Shown piece after piece: positions 35,609 through 49,926 of a stretch of 64,000 bases of DNA. A program made the translations under genes and the position numbers. The stretch covers positions 62,001 through 126,000 of the forward strand of contig NZ_LGHZ01000004.1 of assembly GCF_001266615.1 (NCBI RefSeq). Direction: 5' to 3'. The stretch comes from Kluyvera genomosp. 1. Its GTDB lineage: Bacteria > Pseudomonadota > Gammaproteobacteria > Enterobacterales > Enterobacteriaceae. Under the pieces are notes generated by a model. It was given only the letters and a program-made list of their open reading frames with translations. It ran no database searches and was not told the DNA's origin. The number at the start of each line of letters is the position of its first letter. Positions within the stretch are counted from its first letter, which is position 1.

Positions 35609-36205
35609 CTACCACTGCCATACTTTGGCGGGGGTGATGACGGTGGGCAGGGGGATATCCCACTCTTCTATCGGCAGCGCTTCTACCTGCTGGCAATCAT
35701 GGGCGTAGCCGACCGGCTGGAGGCCATGGGTCTGCCAGTTCTGTAGGGTACGATCGTAGAAACCACCGCCCATGCCAAGCCGCTGCCCGTGCTCATCAAA
35801 AGCCACCAGTGGGGTGATTAGAATATCCAGCTGGTTTAGCGGCAATACGTCGCGTACGTCGAGCCTGGGCTCGCTGATTTTCAGGCGGTTTATCACCAAA
35901 TTGCTTTGCGGATGGTAGTGCAGAAACAGCAGGTTACCCGGGCTGAACGGATGCAACACCGGCAGATAAACGCGCTTGCCTGCCTGCCAGAGCCGTTCAA
36001 TCAGCGGTTGGGTGTCGAGCTCGCCGTCAAAGGACAAAAATACCGCGACGGTTTGTGCCATGGCGATTGGCGGCCAGGCCATCATTCGGGCGGCGGCCTG
36101 TTGGCCAAACTGAGTTTGTTGCTCTGGTGTGAGCGCACGACGACGCTGCCGGATTAACTGGCGAATTTCTTGTCGGGAGAGAATGTGCTCTGGAAGCTGT
36201 GTCAT
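35609..36205 (-). CDS. fau: 5-formyltetrahydrofolate cyclo-ligase
   Basis: Converts 5-formyltetrahydrofolate to 5,10-methenyltetrahydrofolate with ATP. A 198-residue protein (ygfA in E. coli) with RQLIRQRRRALTPEQQ at the N terminus, LITPLVAFDEHGQRLGMGGGFYDRTL (the ATP/folate-binding signature) and PVGYAHDCQQVEALPIEEWD. It lies directly downstream of 6S RNA on the same strand, the classical ssrS-fau arrangement, in which both come from one transcript. Confidence 0.94.
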   Translation of the reverse strand: MTQLPEHILSRQEIRQLIRQRRRALTPEQQTQFGQQAAARMMAWPPIAMAQTVAVFLSFDGELDTQPLIERLWQAGKRVYLPVLHPFSPGNLLFLHYHPQSNLVINRLKISEPRLDVRDVLPLNQLDILITPLVAFDEHGQRLGMGGGFYDRTLQNWQTHGLQPVGYAHDCQQVEALPIEEWDIPLPTVITPAKVWQW

Positions 36206-36226
36206 AACGACCGGTAGGTAGAAGGG

Positions 36227-36409
36227 GAATCTCCGAGATGCCGCCGCAGGCTGTAACCCTTGAACCCTTGGTTCAAGGTGAATGCGTCGTCACAGTTTTA
36301 AGGCTTCTCGGACGGACCGAGCATGCTCACCAACCGTGGAGCGCCACATTCTTGTGGTATGAAATATCGGCTCAGGGGACTGGCCCGCTTGCGAACATCT
36401 CAGAGAAAT
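36227..36409 (-). ncRNA. ssrS: 6S RNA
   Basis: The minus strand reads ATTTCTCTGAGATGTTCGCA at the 5' end and ends GGCATCTCGGAGATTCC, 183 bases in all. The two ends pair to form the closing stem and the middle carries the large bubble (CTGAGCCGATATTTCATACC ... GCTCGGTCCGTCCGAGAAGCC) that mimics an open promoter and traps the sigma70 RNA polymerase. Near-identical to E. coli ssrS and located between zapA and fau as there. Confidence 0.96.
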
Positions 36410-36450
36410 TTTGTCTTCACAGTCACTCTACCATAGTAAACTGCAAAGTG

Positions 36451-36906
<456 letters not shown>

Positions 36907-36937
36907 TCATGAAATCCTCCCAACAATGACGAATGCC

Positions 36938-37516
36938 ATGTCTATACAGAACGAAATGCCGGGTTATACCGCGGTGAACCAGCAACTCAACCAACAAGGG
37001 GTAGGTCTGACGCCTGCTGAAATGCACGGTCTGCTAAGCGGCCTGCTGTGCGGCGGCAATAAAGACAGCTCCTGGCAGCCGCTGGTTCACGACCTGACTA
37101 ACGAAGGTCTGGCCTTCGGTCATGAACTGGCTCAGTCATTGCGTGCTATGCATGCGGCAACCAGCGATGCGCTGGAAGATGACGGCTTCCTTTTTCAGCT
37201 TTATCTGCCGGATGGCGATGACGTTAGCGTGTTTGAACGTGCTGATGCGCTCTCTGGTTGGGTAAACCATTTCCTGCTGGGGCTGGGGATGGTGCAGCCA
37301 AAACTGGATAAAGTGAAAGGCGAAACCGGCGAAGCCATTGACGATCTTCGTAATATTGCGCAACTTGGTTATGAAGAAGACGAAGACCAGGAAGAGCTGG
37401 AGATGTCGCTGGAAGAGATTATCGAATATGTTCGTGTCGCCGCGCTGTTGTGCCACGATTCGTTCACTCGTCCGCAGCCGACCGCGCCTGAAGTTCAAAA
37501 ACCAACATTACACTAA
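36938..37516 (+). CDS. ygfB: UPF0149 family protein YgfB
   Basis: A 192-residue acidic protein of the YecA/YgfB family (E. coli YgfB 192 residues). Recognisable segments are [42 protein letters not shown] and [19 protein letters not shown]. The family is linked by position to the ubiquinone operon and in Pseudomonas to AmpDh3 regulation; a molecular function in enterobacteria is not settled. ATG at 36938 chosen for [10 protein letters not shown]; earlier in-frame start rejected. First gene of ygfB-pepP-ubiH-ubiI. Confidence 0.93.
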   Translation: MSIQNEMPGYTAVNQQLNQQGVGLTPAEMHGLLSGLLCGGNKDSSWQPLVHDLTNEGLAFGHELAQSLRAMHAATSDALEDDGFLFQLYLPDGDDVSVFERADALSGWVNHFLLGLGMVQPKLDKVKGETGEAIDDLRNIAQLGYEEDEDQEELEMSLEEIIEYVRVAALLCHDSFTRPQPTAPEVQKPTLH

Positions 37517-37581
37517 CCGTACCTGCTCCGTTTACCGCGCACAGACGCTGACGGGGCGCTTAGGGATTGAAAGGAGATGTC

Positions 37582-38898
37582 ATGACACAGCAAGCGTTTC
37601 TCCGCCGTCGCCAGCAGCTGCTGGCACAGATGAAGCCAGGTAGCGCGGCGTTGATATTTGCCGCGCCAGAGGTGACGCGTAGCGCGGATTCCGAGTATCC
37701 CTATCGCCAGAATAGCGATTTCTGGTACTTCACGGGCTTTAACGAGCCGGAAGCCTTGCTGGTGCTGATTAAAAGCGATGACACCCACAACCACAGCGTC
37801 CTGTTTAACCGCGTTCGCGACCTGACGGCTGAAATTTGGTTTGGCCGCCGTCTGGGGCAAGATGCGGCGCCTGAAAAATTGGGCGTTGACCGCGCGCTGG
37901 CCTTCAGTGAAATCAATCAGCAGCTGTATCAACTGCTGAATGGCCTGGATGTGATTTATCACGCGCAGGGTGAATATAGCTGGGCGGATGAAATCGTCTT
38001 CACCGCGCTGGATAAACTGCGCAAAGGCTCACGTCAGAACCTGAGTGCGCCGGATTCGATTGTCGACTGGCGCCCAATGGTGCATGAAATGCGCTTGTTC
38101 AAAGACAGCGAAGAGATCGATATTCTGCGCCGTGCGGGTGAAATTAGTGCGCTTGCGCATACCCGCGCGATGGAAAAATGCCGTCCGGGGATGTTTGAAT
38201 ATCAGTTGGAAGGGGAAATTCTGCATGAGTTTTCCCGGCACGGCGCACGCTACCCGTCCTACAACACGATTGTGGGCGGTGGTGAAAACGGCTGCATTTT
38301 GCATTACACCGAAAATGAATCCGAGCTGCGCGACGGCGAACTGGTGCTGATTGATGCTGGCTGTGAATACCAGGGCTACGCCGGAGATATTACCCGCACC
38401 TTCCCGGTTAACGGCAAGTTCAGCCCGGCTCAGCGCGCCATTTATGACATCGTACTCGCCTCGCTGCACAAAGCGCTTGAGCTATATCGTCCCGGCACTT
38501 CCATTCAGGAAGTGACCACCGAAGTGGTGCGTATCATGGTGACAGGTCTGCAGGGGCTGGGGATCCTCAAAGGTGAAGTTGATCAGTTGATTGCTGACAA
38601 CGCCCATCGTCCGTTCTTTATGCACGGCCTGAGCCACTGGCTGGGGCTGGATGTTCACGACGTGGGTGCCTACGGCACCGACCGTTCCCGCGTGCTGGAG
38701 CCCGGTATGGTTCTGACCGTTGAACCGGGTCTGTACATCGCCCCGGATGCGGACGTTCCGGCGGAGTATCGCGGTATTGGTATCCGTATTGAGGATGACA
38801 TTCTCATCACCGAAGACGGTAACGAAAACCTCACCGCAACCGTGGTGAAAGCGGCTGACGATATCGAAGCGCTCATGGCGGCGGCGCGTCAGCTATGA
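37582..38898 (+). CDS. pepP: Xaa-Pro aminopeptidase (proline aminopeptidase P II)
   Basis: Removes N-terminal residues next to proline. The 438-residue protein has the AMP-N domain then the pita-bread metal site: LIDAGCEYQGYAGDITRTFP (two Asp), HGLSHWLGLDVHDVG (His), LTVEPGLYI and GIGIRIEDDILIT (two Glu). Manganese ligands are all present. AAAGGAGATGTC precedes the ATG at 37582. Its last 4 bp overlap ubiH (ATGA), so the two are co-translated. Confidence 0.95.
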   Translation: MTQQAFLRRRQQLLAQMKPGSAALIFAAPEVTRSADSEYPYRQNSDFWYFTGFNEPEALLVLIKSDDTHNHSVLFNRVRDLTAEIWFGRRLGQDAAPEKLGVDRALAFSEINQQLYQLLNGLDVIYHAQGEYSWADEIVFTALDKLRKGSRQNLSAPDSIVDWRPMVHEMRLFKDSEEIDILRRAGEISALAHTRAMEKCRPGMFEYQLEGEILHEFSRHGARYPSYNTIVGGGENGCILHYTENESELRDGELVLIDAGCEYQGYAGDITRTFPVNGKFSPAQRAIYDIVLASLHKALELYRPGTSIQEVTTEVVRIMVTGLQGLGILKGEVDQLIADNAHRPFFMHGLSHWLGLDVHDVGAYGTDRSRVLEPGMVLTVEPGLYIAPDADVPAEYRGIGIRIEDDILITEDGNENLTATVVKAADDIEALMAAARQL

Positions 38899-40073
38899 GC
38901 CTGATTATTGTCGGTGGTGGAATGACCGGTGCCACGCTGGCACTGGCCGTATCACATCTTACCGCTGGCCGTTTACCGGTACACCTGATTGAAGCTGCTG
39001 ATATCAACGCCACCCAGCATCCGGGGTTTGATGCCCGGGCAATTGCGTTGGCGGCTGGCACCTGTCAGCAACTGGCGAAAGTCGATCTCTGGCAGGCTAT
39101 TGCCGACTGCGCGACGCCTATCACTACCGTTCACGTCAGCGATCGTGGACATGCCGGTTTTGTGACCCTCGATGCATCAGACTACCGTCTGTCGGCGTTG
39201 GGAAATGTGGTGGAGCTGCACGATGTGGGTCAACGTCTTTTCAGCCTGCTGCGTAAAGCGCGTGGGGTGACGCTGCATTGCCCAGCACGCGTGACGCAGG
39301 TGACTCGGGAAACCGAAGGCGTCAGCGTGACGCTGGATAATGGTGAAACGCTGAAGGGCAAGCTTCTGGTGGCTGCAGATGGCTCACGCTCTTCGCTCGG
39401 TGAACAGTGCGGTATTCAGTGGCAGCAGGAACCGTATAATCAGGTGGCGGTGATTGCCAACGTCACCACCGCCGTGGCTCATCAGGGGCGCGCCTTCGAG
39501 CGCTTTACCCAGCATGGGCCGCTGGCGATGTTACCCATGTCGCAAAACCGCTGCTCTTTGGTGTGGTGCCATCCGCTGGAGCGGCATGATGAAGTATTGG
39601 GTTGGTCCGATACGCGTTTTTGCCACGAATTACAGCAAGCATTCGGCTGGCGGCTTGGGCGTATTACCCAGGCCGGTGCACGTAACGCTTATCCGCTCTC
39701 ACTGACAACCGCCAAACGAACCGTCTCACATCGTCTGGCGCTGGTGGGAAATGCGGCGCAGACGCTGCATCCGATTGCCGGTCAAGGTTTTAACCTTGGC
39801 ATGCGGGACGTGATGACGCTGGCGGAAACGCTGACCGAGGCGCACCGTGACGGCCAGGATATCGGCGACTACGCGCTGCTTTGCCTGTATCAACGCCAGC
39901 GTGCGGAGGATAAATCCGCCACAATTGGCGTTACGGATAGCCTGGTACATCTGTTTGCTAACCGCTGGGCACCTCTGGTTGCCGGGCGTAACGCAGGGCT
40001 GATGGCGATGGAATTGTTTACCCCTGCACGCGATGTGCTGGCGCAGCGGACGCTGGGCTGGGTCGCCCGCTAA
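38895..40073 (+). CDS. ubiH: 2-octaprenyl-6-methoxyphenol hydroxylase
   Basis: FAD monooxygenase for C1 hydroxylation in ubiquinone synthesis. The 392-residue protein has the FAD loop VGGGMTGATLALA, the middle DG motif LLVAADGSRSSLGEQ, and the second FAD motif LVGNAAQTLHPIAGQGFNLG; GNAAQTLHP, with Asn instead of the usual Asp, distinguishes UbiH from UbiI. Overlaps pepP and is followed by ubiI 19 bp later. Confidence 0.95.
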   Translation: MSLIIVGGGMTGATLALAVSHLTAGRLPVHLIEAADINATQHPGFDARAIALAAGTCQQLAKVDLWQAIADCATPITTVHVSDRGHAGFVTLDASDYRLSALGNVVELHDVGQRLFSLLRKARGVTLHCPARVTQVTRETEGVSVTLDNGETLKGKLLVAADGSRSSLGEQCGIQWQQEPYNQVAVIANVTTAVAHQGRAFERFTQHGPLAMLPMSQNRCSLVWCHPLERHDEVLGWSDTRFCHELQQAFGWRLGRITQAGARNAYPLSLTTAKRTVSHRLALVGNAAQTLHPIAGQGFNLGMRDVMTLAETLTEAHRDGQDIGDYALLCLYQRQRAEDKSATIGVTDSLVHLFANRWAPLVAGRNAGLMAMELFTPARDVLAQRTLGWVAR

Positions 40074-40092
40074 CAGCAGTTAAGGAGTTAAT

Positions 40093-41295
40093 GTGCAAAG
40101 TGTTGATGTTGCCATCGTAGGCGGTGGAATGGTGGGGCTCGCGGTGGCGTGTGGTTTACAGGGCAGCGGCCTGCGGGTGGCGGTGCTGGAACAATCACTG
40201 CCACAGGTATTGGACGCCAATGCGCCCCCAGCGCTGCGCGTGTCGGCCATTAATGCCGGCAGCGAAAAACTGCTGTCAAAGCTCGATGTCTGGTCGGCTA
40301 TCGTTTCCCAGCGCGCCAGCTGCTATCACGGTATGGAAGTGTGGGATAAAGACAGTTTTGGCCGCATCGCGTTTGACGATCGCAGCATGGGCTACAGTCA
40401 TCTTGGCCATATTGTCGAAAACGCCGTTATCCATCAGGCGCTTTGGCAAAAAGCACAGCGCTGCTCTGACGTTACGCTGCTGGCTCCCGCTGAAATCCAG
40501 CAGGTGGTGTGGGGCGAGAATGAAGCCTTTTTAACCTTGAAAGACGGCAATATGCTGACCGCCCGTCTGGTGGTGGGAGCCGATGGCGCCAACTCCTGGC
40601 TGCGTAATAAGGCCGATATTCCGCTGACCTTCTGGGACTATCGCCATCACGCGCTGGTGGCGACGATTCGCACCGAAGAGGCTCACGATGCGGTGGCGCG
40701 TCAGTGCTTCCACGGTGAAGGCATCCTCGCCTTTCTACCGTTGTCCGATCCTAACCTGTGCTCCATCGTGTGGTCGCTGTCGCCGCAGGAAGCTCAACGG
40801 ATGCAGCAGGCCAGCGACGCTGAGTTTAACCAGGCATTGAATATTGCCTTCGATAATCGTCTGGGGCTCTGCCAGGTCGAGAGCGAACGGCAAATTTACC
40901 CGCTAACCGGGCGTTATGCACGCCAGTTTGCCGCACATCGTCTGGCGCTGGTCGGCGATGCGGCGCACACCATTCATCCGTTAGCCGGGCAGGGCGTGAA
41001 TCTGGGCTTTATGGATGCAGCCGAACTCATTAATGAACTCAAACGTCTGCATGCGCAGGGCAAAGATATTGGCCAGCATTTCTATCTGCGTCGCTATGAA
41101 CGTAGCCGCAAACACAGCGCCGCGTTGATGCTGGCAGGCATGCAGGGTTTTCGCGAACTGTTCGCGGGCGAAAATCCAGCCAAAAAATTGCTGCGTGACA
41201 TCGGTCTGAAGCTGGCGGATACACTACCAGGGGTAAAACCACAGCTGATTCGTCAGGCGATGGGGCTGAATGACCTTCCCGAGTGGCTTCGTTAA
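40093..41295 (+). CDS. ubiI: 2-octaprenylphenol hydroxylase
   Basis: FAD monooxygenase (formerly VisC) for C5 hydroxylation in aerobic ubiquinone synthesis. The 400-residue protein has VGGGMVGLAVACGL, LVVGADGANSWLRNKADI and LVGDAAHTIHPLAGQGVNLGFMDA. The start is GTG at 40093 with AAGGAG nine bases upstream, as in E. coli. Last gene of ygfB-pepP-ubiH-ubiI. Confidence 0.95.
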   Translation: MQSVDVAIVGGGMVGLAVACGLQGSGLRVAVLEQSLPQVLDANAPPALRVSAINAGSEKLLSKLDVWSAIVSQRASCYHGMEVWDKDSFGRIAFDDRSMGYSHLGHIVENAVIHQALWQKAQRCSDVTLLAPAEIQQVVWGENEAFLTLKDGNMLTARLVVGADGANSWLRNKADIPLTFWDYRHHALVATIRTEEAHDAVARQCFHGEGILAFLPLSDPNLCSIVWSLSPQEAQRMQQASDAEFNQALNIAFDNRLGLCQVESERQIYPLTGRYARQFAAHRLALVGDAAHTIHPLAGQGVNLGFMDAAELINELKRLHAQGKDIGQHFYLRRYERSRKHSAALMLAGMQGFRELFAGENPAKKLLRDIGLKLADTLPGVKPQLIRQAMGLNDLPEWLR

Positions 41296-41310
41296 GTCGA
41301 TCACACTTTT

Positions 41311-41333
41311 ACTCCCGGCCCCCTGCCGGGAGT
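41311..41333 (+). terminator. hairpin downstream of ubiI
   Basis: ACTCCCGGC and GCCGGGAGT form a perfect 9-bp stem with loop CCCCT, 15 bp after the ubiI stop. No T run follows. Confidence 0.5.
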
Positions 41334-41686
41334 CATATCCCTCATTTGAAAAAATCTAATTTCACGCCATTTTTCGCATTAGATTTTTTAATCTTATGAT
41401 TTTCATGTTACGGAAAACACGCCTCGTTTTCCGCATGAAATATCATCTTATGCTGAATGTCTCGCCGTTTTTGTTAATTATATGTGGCGCATTTCGCTTT
41501 TTAGCAGTCAATCATTCTGTATGCTTTTTCGCGGCTTTTGGTCATAAGCTAATGTGATGTCCCTTTTTTCCCGATGGTTTAGCACCGTGTTCGGTGGTAA
41601 GTTCAGGGAAAAGAGAACGTTTGCGTCGGTGCCTGAAAAGGCTCCGCCGTTAGTTTTTGTGGTGCGATATATTCAACGAGGACATG
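41334..41686. promoter_or_regulatory. gcv operon control region with CTAAT motifs
   Basis: A 350-bp AT-rich region upstream of gcvT. It contains CTAAT at 41356-41360 and 41549-41553 and the inverted form ATTAG at 41378-41382; CTAAT is the core of GcvA-binding sites mapped in E. coli, which likewise has one site near the promoter and others about 200 bp upstream. Lrp and PurR sites are expected here from E. coli but I could not pin them down. Confidence 0.5.
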
Positions 41687-42781
41687 ATGGCTCAACAAAC
41701 GCCTTTGTATGACCAGCACGTGTTATGTGGCGCGCGCATGGTAGATTTCCACGGCTGGATGATGCCGCTGCACTATGGCTCGCAGATTGATGAGCATCAC
41801 GCGGTGCGTACTGATGCCGGGATGTTCGATGTGTCGCACATGACCATCGTTGACCTCCACGGTAGTCGAACCCGTGAGTTTCTACGCTATCTGCTGGCGA
41901 ACGATGTCGCCAAACTCACTAAGCCCGGCAAAGCGCTTTATAGCGGCATGCTAAATGCCTCGGGCGGCGTGATTGACGACCTCATCGTTTATTACCTTAC
42001 CGAAGATTATTTCCGCCTCGTCGTTAACTCTGCCACCCGCGAAAAAGACCTCTCCTGGATTACCCAACACGCCGAACCGTATGCCATTGATATCACCGTC
42101 CGTGACGATCTGTCGCTGATTGCGGTGCAGGGGCCGAACGCGCAAGTAAAAGCCAACAGCCTGTTTAGCGATGAACAGCGTCACGCGGTAGAAGGAATGA
42201 AACCTTTCTTCGGCGTGCAGGCGGGGGATTTCTTTATCGCTACCACCGGTTACACCGGTGAAGCGGGCTACGAAATTGCATTGCCAAAAGAGCAGGCCGC
42301 GGATTTCTGGCAAAAACTGGTACAGGCGGGTGTGAAGCCTTGTGGCCTGGGCGCGCGCGATACGCTGCGTCTGGAAGCGGGCATGAATCTATACGGGCAG
42401 GAGATGGACGAAAGCATCTCTCCGCTGGCGGCCAACATGGGCTGGACCATCGCCTGGGAACCGGCAGACCGTAACTTTATCGGTCGTGAAGTGCTTGAGC
42501 TGGAACGTGAGAAAGGCACCGAGCAACTGGTAGGCCTGGTGATGACCGAAAAAGGCGTACTGCGCGGCGAGCTGCCAGTACGTTTTATCGATGCCAACGG
42601 CAATCCTTGTGAAGGTGTGATCACCAGCGGAACGTTCTCGCCGACTTTAGGCCACAGTATTGCACTGGCTCGCGTCCCGGCAGGGATTGGCGAGACGGCG
42701 ATTGTGCAAATCCGTAACCGTGAAATGCCGGTGAAGGTCACGAAACCTATTTTTGTACGCAACGGCAAATCCGTCGCGTAA
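41687..42781 (+). CDS. gcvT: glycine cleavage system T protein (aminomethyltransferase)
   Basis: Transfers the methylene group from lipoyl GcvH to tetrahydrofolate, releasing ammonia. The 364-residue protein starts [20 protein letters not shown] and has [13 protein letters not shown], the folate-site [18 protein letters not shown] and [19 protein letters not shown]. The ATG at 41687 follows GAGGACATG and gives the family start; an upstream in-frame start is not used. First gene of gcvTHP, 26 bp before gcvH. Confidence 0.97.
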   Translation: MAQQTPLYDQHVLCGARMVDFHGWMMPLHYGSQIDEHHAVRTDAGMFDVSHMTIVDLHGSRTREFLRYLLANDVAKLTKPGKALYSGMLNASGGVIDDLIVYYLTEDYFRLVVNSATREKDLSWITQHAEPYAIDITVRDDLSLIAVQGPNAQVKANSLFSDEQRHAVEGMKPFFGVQAGDFFIATTGYTGEAGYEIALPKEQAADFWQKLVQAGVKPCGLGARDTLRLEAGMNLYGQEMDESISPLAANMGWTIAWEPADRNFIGREVLELEREKGTEQLVGLVMTEKGVLRGELPVRFIDANGNPCEGVITSGTFSPTLGHSIALARVPAGIGETAIVQIRNREMPVKVTKPIFVRNGKSVA

Positions 42782-42807
42782 CTCATTATTATTCTGGAGA
42801 TTTTTTG

Positions 42808-43197
42808 ATGAGCAACGTACCAGCAGAACTGAAATATAGTAAAGAACACGAATGGCTGCGCAAAGAAGCGGATGGTAGCTACACCGTCGGCATCACCGAA
42901 CACGCACAGGAATTACTGGGCGACATGGTGTTTGTTGACCTGCCGGAAGTCGGTGCGACCGTGAGTGCAGGCGACGACTGTGCGGTAGCGGAATCCGTTA
43001 AAGCGGCATCCGATATTTACGCGCCAATCAGCGGTGAAATCGTCGCCGTCAATGACGAGCTGGGAGACTCTCCTGAGCTGGTCAACAGCGAACCTTACGC
43101 TGGCGGCTGGATCTTCAAAATCAAAGCCAGCGACGAAGCGGAAGTTGCCGCGCTGCTGGATGCGACCGCATATGAAGCTCTGCTCGAAGACGAATAA
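42808..43197 (+). CDS. gcvH: glycine cleavage system H protein
   Basis: Lipoyl carrier that shuttles the aminomethyl group between GcvP, GcvT and the lipoamide dehydrogenase. The 129-residue protein has the lipoylation lysine in [11 protein letters not shown] (K65 counting Met1). CTGGAGA precedes the ATG. Followed by an ERIC element before gcvP. Confidence 0.97.
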   Translation: MSNVPAELKYSKEHEWLRKEADGSYTVGITEHAQELLGDMVFVDLPEVGATVSAGDDCAVAESVKAASDIYAPISGEIVAVNDELGDSPELVNSEPYAGGWIFKIKASDEAEVAALLDATAYEALLEDE

Positions 43198-43200
43198 ATA

Positions 43201-43320
43201 CGCTTCATACTTCGCGCTGCAGGCGCGTTGGCTGCGTTCGTTTAGCCCAGTCACGTACTTATGTACGTGACTGGGCATTCACTGACTTGCCGCCTCCTGC
43301 AACGCGAATTATTTGGCGTA
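43201..43320. repeat. ERIC element, copy 2, inside the gcv operon
   Basis: Between gcvH and gcvP. It has CGTTGGCTGCGTTCGTTTAG, a central perfect 14-bp stem GCCCAGTCACGTAC / GTACGTGACTGGGC with loop TTAT (43245-43276), and CATTCACTGACTTGCCGCC, all ERIC hallmarks. It starts a few bases after the gcvH stop and ends about 85 bp before gcvP, so it must be transcribed within the operon message and form a long hairpin. Confidence 0.85.
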
Positions 43321-43404
43321 GTTTGTAGGCCTGGTAAGCGAAGCACCACCGGGCAGCTTAGTTAGACAATCACGATTCACCGCACGTTTCAGGAACCATC
43401 GCTC

Positions 43405-46278
<2,874 letters not shown>

Positions 46279-46300
46279 TCCGCTGATTACACTATCTTTT

Positions 46301-46326
46301 AAAGGCGCTTCGGCGCCTTTATTTTT
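46301..46326 (+). terminator. intrinsic terminator of the gcv operon
   Basis: AAAGGCGC TTCG GCGCCTTT stem-loop followed by ATTTTTT, 22 bp after the gcvP stop. Confidence 0.9.
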
Positions 46327-46337
46327 TGGAGGATTGG

Positions 46338-47081
46338 ATGGCTCTTGCATTAGTGACCGGCGCAAGCCGGGGGATCGGGCGAGCGACAGCGCTACAGCTT
46401 GCACAAGAAGGGTATACGGTGGCGGTGAATTATCACCAGAACGCGCAGGCGGCGGAAGAGGTGGTGAGCGCCATTAGAGCTGCCAGCGGCAACGCGTTTG
46501 CCGTACAGGCAGATATTGGCGATGAAGAACAGGTTGAGGCCATGTTTGCATTGCTCGACAAGCATGCGGAGCCGCTCACGGCGCTGGTGAATAACGCTGG
46601 CATTCTGTTTACCCAAAGCCGCGTGGAAGCGCTGACCGCTGAACGTATTAATCGGGTTTTAAAGACCAACGTCACCGGCTATTTTCTGTGCTGCCGGGAG
46701 GCGGTAAAACGCATGGCGCTGCCGCACGGTGGGCAAGGCGGAGCGATTGTGAATGTCTCTTCGGCGGCGTCACGGCTGGGGGCTCCTTTCGAATATGTGG
46801 ATTATGCGGCTTCAAAAGGGGCTGTTGATACGTTGACTACCGGGCTGGCACTTGAGGTGGCAGCGCAGGGAATTCGCGTCAACTGCGTGCGTCCTGGTCT
46901 TATCTACACCGAGATGCATGCATCCGGCGGAGAACCGGGGCGGGTTGATCGCGTGAAGTCGATGCTGCCAATGCAGCGTGGTGGACAACCGGAAGAAGTG
47001 GCACAGGCGATTATTTGGTTACTCAGCGATAAGGCCTCTTACGTCACCGGAAGTTTTATTGAGCTGGCGGGTGGTAAATAG
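46338..47081 (+). CDS. ygfF: SDR oxidoreductase YgfF
   Basis: A 247-residue classical SDR, closely matching E. coli YgfF (247 residues). Cofactor loop TGASRGIG, NNAG, and active site S/Y/K in NVSSAASRLG...YVDYAASKG. The substrate is unknown; glucose-1-dehydrogenase-like annotations of the family are not supported by evidence here. TTGGAGG precedes the ATG at 46338. It begins just after the gcv terminator, as in E. coli. Confidence 0.92.
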   Translation: MALALVTGASRGIGRATALQLAQEGYTVAVNYHQNAQAAEEVVSAIRAASGNAFAVQADIGDEEQVEAMFALLDKHAEPLTALVNNAGILFTQSRVEALTAERINRVLKTNVTGYFLCCREAVKRMALPHGGQGGAIVNVSSAASRLGAPFEYVDYAASKGAVDTLTTGLALEVAAQGIRVNCVRPGLIYTEMHASGGEPGRVDRVKSMLPMQRGGQPEEVAQAIIWLLSDKASYVTGSFIELAGGK

Positions 47082-47089
47082 CGAAATTC

Positions 47090-47114
47090 GCCCCTCTCCG
47101 TCAGGAAGAGGGGC
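47090..47114. terminator. hairpin between convergent ygfF and bglA
   Basis: GCCCCTCT and AGAGGGGC around CCGTCAGGA form a strong stem in the 39-bp gap between convergent genes. No T run, so perhaps a shared rho-assisted 3' end. Confidence 0.45.
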
Positions 47115-47120
47115 TATCGA

Positions 47121-48578
<1,458 letters not shown>

Positions 48579-48674
48579 TTAATAAAACCGAGTCTAACAA
48601 AGGATAATTAAATGTCACGATATAACAAATTCCACCATAGGGAATATGTTACATCGAAAAAACACCCTGTATTT

Positions 48675-49424
48675 TTATGCTAATTTCTTCGCCAGTTTAC
48701 GACCGAGTGACTCGAGAATATAGATAACGGGGATCTGTGTTGTAATATCGTAGACGCCGCCGATACGGGTTTGCGGCACGTGCCAGGAGAGATTAAAGTC
48801 GGCGAGCTTTGCCAGGCGCGAGTGTTCGTGGCTGGTGATGGACATCACTTTGCAGCGGTGCAGGCTGAACTGGCCAGCAAAACGCAAGATCTCTTCAGTT
48901 TCACCGGAGACGGATAGCACGATTGCCAGCGCATTTTTGGCCATATCATTAGTGACCGGAAAATAAGGATCGTCGATATGATTACTAAATTTACCAATGT
49001 TGGAAAAGAATCGTGCACCGTATTTAGCGAGTGAGCCGGAGGTGCCTGCGCCAACGAATATAATACGTTCTGAGGACAGAATAATATCGACAGCATTATC
49101 GAGCAGTTTATCAAACTCGTCATTATTGACGCCTTTGAAGAAACTAATTATCTCACTGGCGCCGAAATTAGCCTGTTGCGGTTCATCTTGCTCTAAATAT
49201 AATTTGAAGCGTACGCGAAACTCCGAGTAGCCTTCGCAGTTAAGCTTGCGGCAAAAGCGCATCACCGTGGTAGTTGAGACACCTGCCGCGTCTGCCAGCT
49301 CGCGGATGGTCATGTACATTACCGTGTCGCGATTTTTGATAACGTAGTGATAAACCATCATCTCAAGATTATTGAGGCTGGCGATAGTGGCGTGGGAGAA
49401 TAGGCTCACGGTGGCGATACTCAT
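48675..49424 (-). CDS. MurR/RpiR-family transcriptional regulator
   Basis: A 249-residue regulator with an N-terminal RpiR helix-turn-helix (MTIRELADAAGVSTTTVMRFCRKLNCEGYSEFR, about residues 38-70) and a C-terminal SIS sugar-phosphate isomerase-fold domain (IIFVGAGTSGSLAKYGARFFSNIG; SVSGETEEILRFA). It probably senses a phosphorylated sugar. It lies 105 bp upstream of bglA on the same strand, so local control of bglA is likely; this pairing is not present in E. coli K-12. The ATG at 49424 has a poor ribosome binding site. Confidence 0.85.
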   Translation of the reverse strand: MSIATVSLFSHATIASLNNLEMMVYHYVIKNRDTVMYMTIRELADAAGVSTTTVMRFCRKLNCEGYSEFRVRFKLYLEQDEPQQANFGASEIISFFKGVNNDEFDKLLDNAVDIILSSERIIFVGAGTSGSLAKYGARFFSNIGKFSNHIDDPYFPVTNDMAKNALAIVLSVSGETEEILRFAGQFSLHRCKVMSITSHEHSRLAKLADFNLSWHVPQTRIGGVYDITTQIPVIYILESLGRKLAKKLA

Positions 49425-49453
49425 CAAATTAAATCATCTACAGGAATAATACC

Positions 49454-49768
49454 ATGCAGCCTAACGACATCACTTTTTTTCAGCGTTTTCAGGACGACAT
49501 TCTTGCCGGTCGTAAGACCATCACGCTGCGTGATGCGACGGAATCGCATTTTAAAGTTGGAGATGTGCTGCGGGTAGGGCGTTACGAAGATAACGGTTAC
49601 TTTTGTACCATTCGCGTAGTGGCCACCTCAACCGTGACCATGGATACCTTGACGGAGCGGCATGCTGAACAGGAAAACATGATCCTACCCGAGCTTAAAC
49701 AGGTGATCGCCGATATTTATCCTGGTGAAAATACCTTCTATGTTATTGAATTTAAATGCATTGATTAA
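49454..49768 (+). CDS. yqfB: N4-acetylcytidine amidohydrolase (ASCH domain)
   Basis: A 104-residue ASCH-fold enzyme that hydrolyses N4-acetylcytidine; E. coli YqfB is 103 residues. The catalytic residues known for YqfB are at identical positions: K21 and T24 in [11 protein letters not shown], and E74 in ERHAEQENM. One of the smallest known monomeric amidohydrolases. Divergent from the RpiR regulator gene with a 29-bp gap. Confidence 0.93.
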   Translation: MQPNDITFFQRFQDDILAGRKTITLRDATESHFKVGDVLRVGRYEDNGYFCTIRVVATSTVTMDTLTERHAEQENMILPELKQVIADIYPGENTFYVIEFKCID

Positions 49769-49926
49769 AATAAGGTACACGTGTTAGTTGAATGACTTGA
49801 TTAACTTATTGATTAATCTGATTTTACAAAAAATCATCATTTTATTTTAGCTTACATGTGTTCACTGAAATCATTCTCAGTTACGCTAGGGCGTTTGTTC
49901 GATTTATCGTTCGCCCGGAGCGCGTA

